Under the pieces are notes generated by a model. The model worked only from the letters and a program-made list of their open reading frames with translations. It made no database searches and was not told where the DNA came from. DNA of 64,000 nt. It comes from Mercurialis annua. Taxonomy: Eukaryota; Streptophyta; Magnoliopsida; Malpighiales; Euphorbiaceae. Below, piece after piece: positions 60,883 through 64,000 of this stretch; the first letter of the stretch is position 1; every line of letters begins with the position of its first letter. The position numbers and the translations under genes are program-made. Location: assembly GCF_937616625.2 (NCBI RefSeq), contig NC_065576.1:36792628-36856627 (forward strand), written 5' to 3'.

Positions 60883-61687
60883 AAAGCATGGTTCGATAAA
60901 CAATGTTTTGGGTTTCAACTTTATACTACAGATATATAGAAAATTCATAAAAAAATTATATAAAAAATTTCTTTATCTTTTTAAATTTTTTTAAAAGAAA
61001 TTATATAAAAAAAACTTCCCTATCATTTAATAAGGGATGAAATAAAAAAAAATATTTAATGTTTTTTGCAATTTTTGTATAAAATAAATTGAGATTTTTA
61101 AAATGAGACGAAAGGAGTAATTATAATTATTAAAAGAATAAGCAATTCAATTTTCGCATTCTTCACAATTCTTATACAATTCTTACTTGTAATTAAATTT
61201 ATCATTTAATTTAATATTTATAAAAATCAAAATAAAATATTTTTAAAATTATTTATTTATTTTAAAATATATTAAATACAAAAGTTAAATATTTTTTTGT
61301 TATTTTTTACTTTACAGAAGTTCAAGGAAATATCTTAAAATTATTTTATATTTTATTGTCTATAATACCAAATATACTTTGGAAATTTTATATTTTAAAA
61401 AATAGAATCTAATTATTATGCAACTTATTTTTTTTTATTTTAGAATTAGATATTGGATAATTATTTAGTTCAAACTGGATTAAATTGAAATTTTATTAAA
61501 AAACAAATAAACTCAACTGAAATTATAAACATGTAAAAAAATTAAACCAAATGAATCCAATTGACTCGATTACTTTATTCGTTTCAGTGTGATTTATACT
61601 AAAATATAAATCAAATGAAAAGTTAAAAATTGGGCAAAAGTCCAAAAATTGGAAGCCAACTGATCTTATGCTGTTTTTTTTAATAAA
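60883..61687. other. AT-rich spacer
   Basis: Only short AT-rich open frames occur. No repeat boundary or gene was recognised. Confidence 0.4.
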
Positions 61688-64000
61688 GGGTCAATTCACT
61701 CCCTCAACTTGGCACAAAATATCAAATAGGTCATTTTGAAGTGTTTTGGGTCAAACAGATTCGCAACTTGCATTTTGTTTTTCAAAAAAACTCCTCTGGT
61801 AGAAATTGTACAGAACGCGTTGAAGAGATCGCGTTATTTCTTTGTGTCTTTGAAATTGCGGGAAAAAACTAACACGTGTAGGGCTTGGATCCTTCATCAT
61901 AACGTCTCTGAACAAAATAACACCAAATCAAAAAAAAACCCTTCATTTCTTCGATCATTCTCATCTGGTCTTGCTTTTCTCTAACCTAGATTAAAATTGG
62001 GAATTTTCAACTTCTATCAATTTAGGCAAAATTAATTGTGATCGTTACTTTTCAAGAGTGAAATATATCGCGCTAAAGGTAACCCAGATAAGATTAGCTG
62101 TGAAAGTGGAGCATTTGGATGCATTGAACGGCGCGTCCACTGTGAACTGATAAAATCAAAAAAACGTCTCTAGGTACGTTTTTCCTTTCGTTAATGTCTT
62201 CTTTACAAGAATGAGAGTTTTTTTATGGTGAGAGAGAGTTGTGTTGATTTTTTTAGTTTGTCGTTTTAGTAATTTTTGTTAATTTCTGTTTTTTCAATTT
62301 ATTATGCCAGAATGGTGGAATATATGCATATTAAAGTATATTTGAAAATTAAGCATGGAGGAGTCTTTGTCTTTAATCCTGATTTTAGGTATACTGGGGG
62401 GAAGTACTTTAGGCAAGTGATTAGTGATTAGTGAATGCACATTTTAGGACTTCTAGAATGGATTAGGAAGGATGCCATGTCTAGGATTCATAAAAAGGGA
62501 TGGAAAGTCAGAAATGGTACACTAATGTGAGTCCTAGTGCAGTGTTAATGCTTGAGAAAAATATGAATAGGGCTTGTAATGGCCATGTAGAGTTTAATGG
62601 TGATGCACAATATGAGATTTCAGAAGGGGAGGATAGGCACACAGTTAATATCAACACTAGAAGTTGCACATGTAGGCTTTGGGAATTAACTGGTATTCCC
62701 TGTCCACATGGCATTGGTGCCATATACCGTAGTGGAAGGAAATTGCTAGACCAGATTCATGATTTTTATGGGAAGGAAAAATACTTAGCTAGCTATGGGT
62801 TTGCAGTGATGCCAATAAAGGGAAAGGAAATGTGGCATGGGACAGGAAAAGAGCCCCTATTGCCACTGAAGCCCATCAAACATGCAGGTAGACCAAAAAG
62901 AGAAAGAAGAAAGGACCCAGAGGAGCCAAAACCATCAGGGAAAATGCCAAGGGCAGGAGGTGTAATGACTTGTGGGTACTGCCATAACAAGGGCCATAAT
63001 GCATGGGGATGCAACAAGAAGAAGAATAGTATTCCAGTCACTGAACATGCATGGAAAAAGGGAAAACAGAAGAACCAACCTGATGAAGAAAGTAGAGATT
63101 ATGTCCAAGAACAAGCAACAACAAAAGGACCAACATTTGCAAGTGAAGAGCCAACATCTGCAACTGAACCACCCAGGGTATGCTTCTCATTAATTTATTC
63201 AATTGTGCTGTGTATTTTTCATGGGGGTGAATTGATGCACATTTATGTACTTTCATTTTGCATGAATGGGAAAGGGGGCCTCTGCCAGGGATTAGCATTG
63301 GAAATTCAAATCAGAGAAGAAACACTGAAGCATCAACAATGTGGAGGGACAAAGGAAAGACACCTCTTCCTAATCGCAAATCCAAGAAAAACATGTCAAA
63401 TTCAGTAGGAGCAGGACTTTGTAGGGATGACATAACATGAGAAGTTGAATTTGATGTAAGTGTGGTTTTTAACCCTGTTAAGTGTGATGTGTCAAAGTTA
63501 TCTAATGTGTACTTATTGCATTGCAGCCTGGTCAACTAGGTGAGAAGCTACTAAATTCACAAAATCCATTCCTAAGGAGCTACAGACAAAGATACACCAT
63601 AAAGTGAGCACTGTGCAATACGAGGGAAGACCTTACTATGGAAGATCCATGGCAACTGGACCTCAGTGGATGGGGAGTGAAAGCATCTCAACAATCCAAC
63701 TAGAATTTGAGGTACAAAGAACGATATCAGACATACGTAGAAACAAGGGGGTTACTGTTGAGTCAGCTCCTAATCCACCATATATCAGCTTCTCCAATCC
63801 AACACCCCCTGCCTTTAATAGTGTATGCCCACAAGCTGTTAGTCACACATTCTTTGGTCAGTCTGTTTCACAGACTGATTCCAACTTTGTCACCACACCA
63901 GCTCCATTCTACATGCATCAATCCACTACTATTAGATCACAAGTTTCAAAGTCAGGCTCACATGTACCTGGAATGCAGCATATGCAAAATAATGGAGATA
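61688..64000 (+). mobile_element. MULE, left end and coding remnants, continuing past the window
   Basis: GGGTCAATTCACTCCCTCAA at 61688 has the form of a plant MULE terminus. The plus-strand coding remnants that follow encode transposase N- and C-terminal pieces. The right end lies beyond 64000, so the target duplication cannot be tested. Confidence 0.6.
62312..64000 (+). pseudogene. MuDR-type transposase deletion derivative
   Basis: ATG at 62312 opens an N-terminal MuDR-style piece (HIKVYLKIKHGGVFVFNPDF) that stops near 62430. Next, LLEWIRKDAMSRIHKKG matches text that normally lies after the catalytic core. After a one-base shift the frame from 62500 carries a SWIM zinc finger (SCTCRLWELTGIPCPHG, C-x-C-x9-C-x-H), a Lys/Arg-rich linker and a CCHC knuckle CGYCHNKGHNAWGC. 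The frame meets a donor near 63177 (ACCCAG|GGTATG or one base on), and later exons appear to follow acceptors near 63289 and 63527, ending in a Ser/Thr/Pro-rich tail cut by the window. The DDE catalytic domain is missing. Confidence 0.7.

Overview
This is plant nuclear DNA, most likely from a eudicot. It is AT-rich, its genes carry introns with GT/AG splice sites, and it contains a seven-exon S-domain receptor kinase, an AP2/ERF gene fragment and all the usual plant repeat classes: Stowaway-like MITEs, tRNA-like SINEs, Helitrons, CACTA, Mutator-like elements and Gypsy-type LTR retrotransposons. I cannot name the species. No rRNA, CRISPR array or prokaryotic operon structure is present.

Two host genes look intact, both on the minus strand. 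(1) About 1064-5365 is a seven-exon gene for an uncharacterised multi-pass membrane protein of about 621-650 residues. (2) 11329-15400 is a seven-exon gene for an 829-residue G-type lectin S-receptor-like serine/threonine kinase with an intact catalytic domain. Between them lie two tandem Helitron candidates. Inside the first is a 1.4 kb Mutator-like element with a perfect 9-bp target duplication that carries a frameshifted 5' fragment of a RAP2.4-like ERF gene, which makes it a Pack-MULE.

From 15.5 to 27 kb there are no host genes. The region holds SINEs, three Stowaway-like MITEs, a diverged LTR interrupted by an unrelated solo LTR, a CACTA remnant and nested MITEs.

From 27.1 to 58.3 kb there is one nested complex that can be peeled apart by target-site duplications (TSDs). 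A MITE-like element (27118-58273) was split by a minus-strand Ogre/Tat-like LTR element (27150-57960, TSD CACGG). That element has only a broken gag remnant and about 5 kb of diverse tandem-repeat arrays. Its interior holds one solo LTR (37577-40000). Its 5' LTR holds a second solo LTR (41486-43999, TSD GGAAA) and a 12.2 kb MULE (45248-57435, TSD TGTATTTAT). The MULE's transposase N-terminal exon was in turn split by a minus-strand LARD-like element (47327-56201, TSD TGTAC) with no recognisable coding capacity. A further solo LTR (58350-60877, TSD AACCC) and a MULE deletion derivative (61688 to the window end) close the window.

The most unusual signal is in the LTR family that begins TGTAATACCCC and ends GGGTCGTGACA, with six copies here including the two LTRs of the LARD-like element and one diverged copy. 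Each copy has a conserved splice donor and acceptor enclosing an intron of about 1.4 kb where this could be followed. Within that intron lies an array of 14-16 bp near-perfect palindromes about 20 bp apart. Copy number varies from 2 to 9 and the sequence changes between copies while the dyad symmetry is kept. An unrelated solo LTR (18127-19724) carries a similar array of different palindromes.
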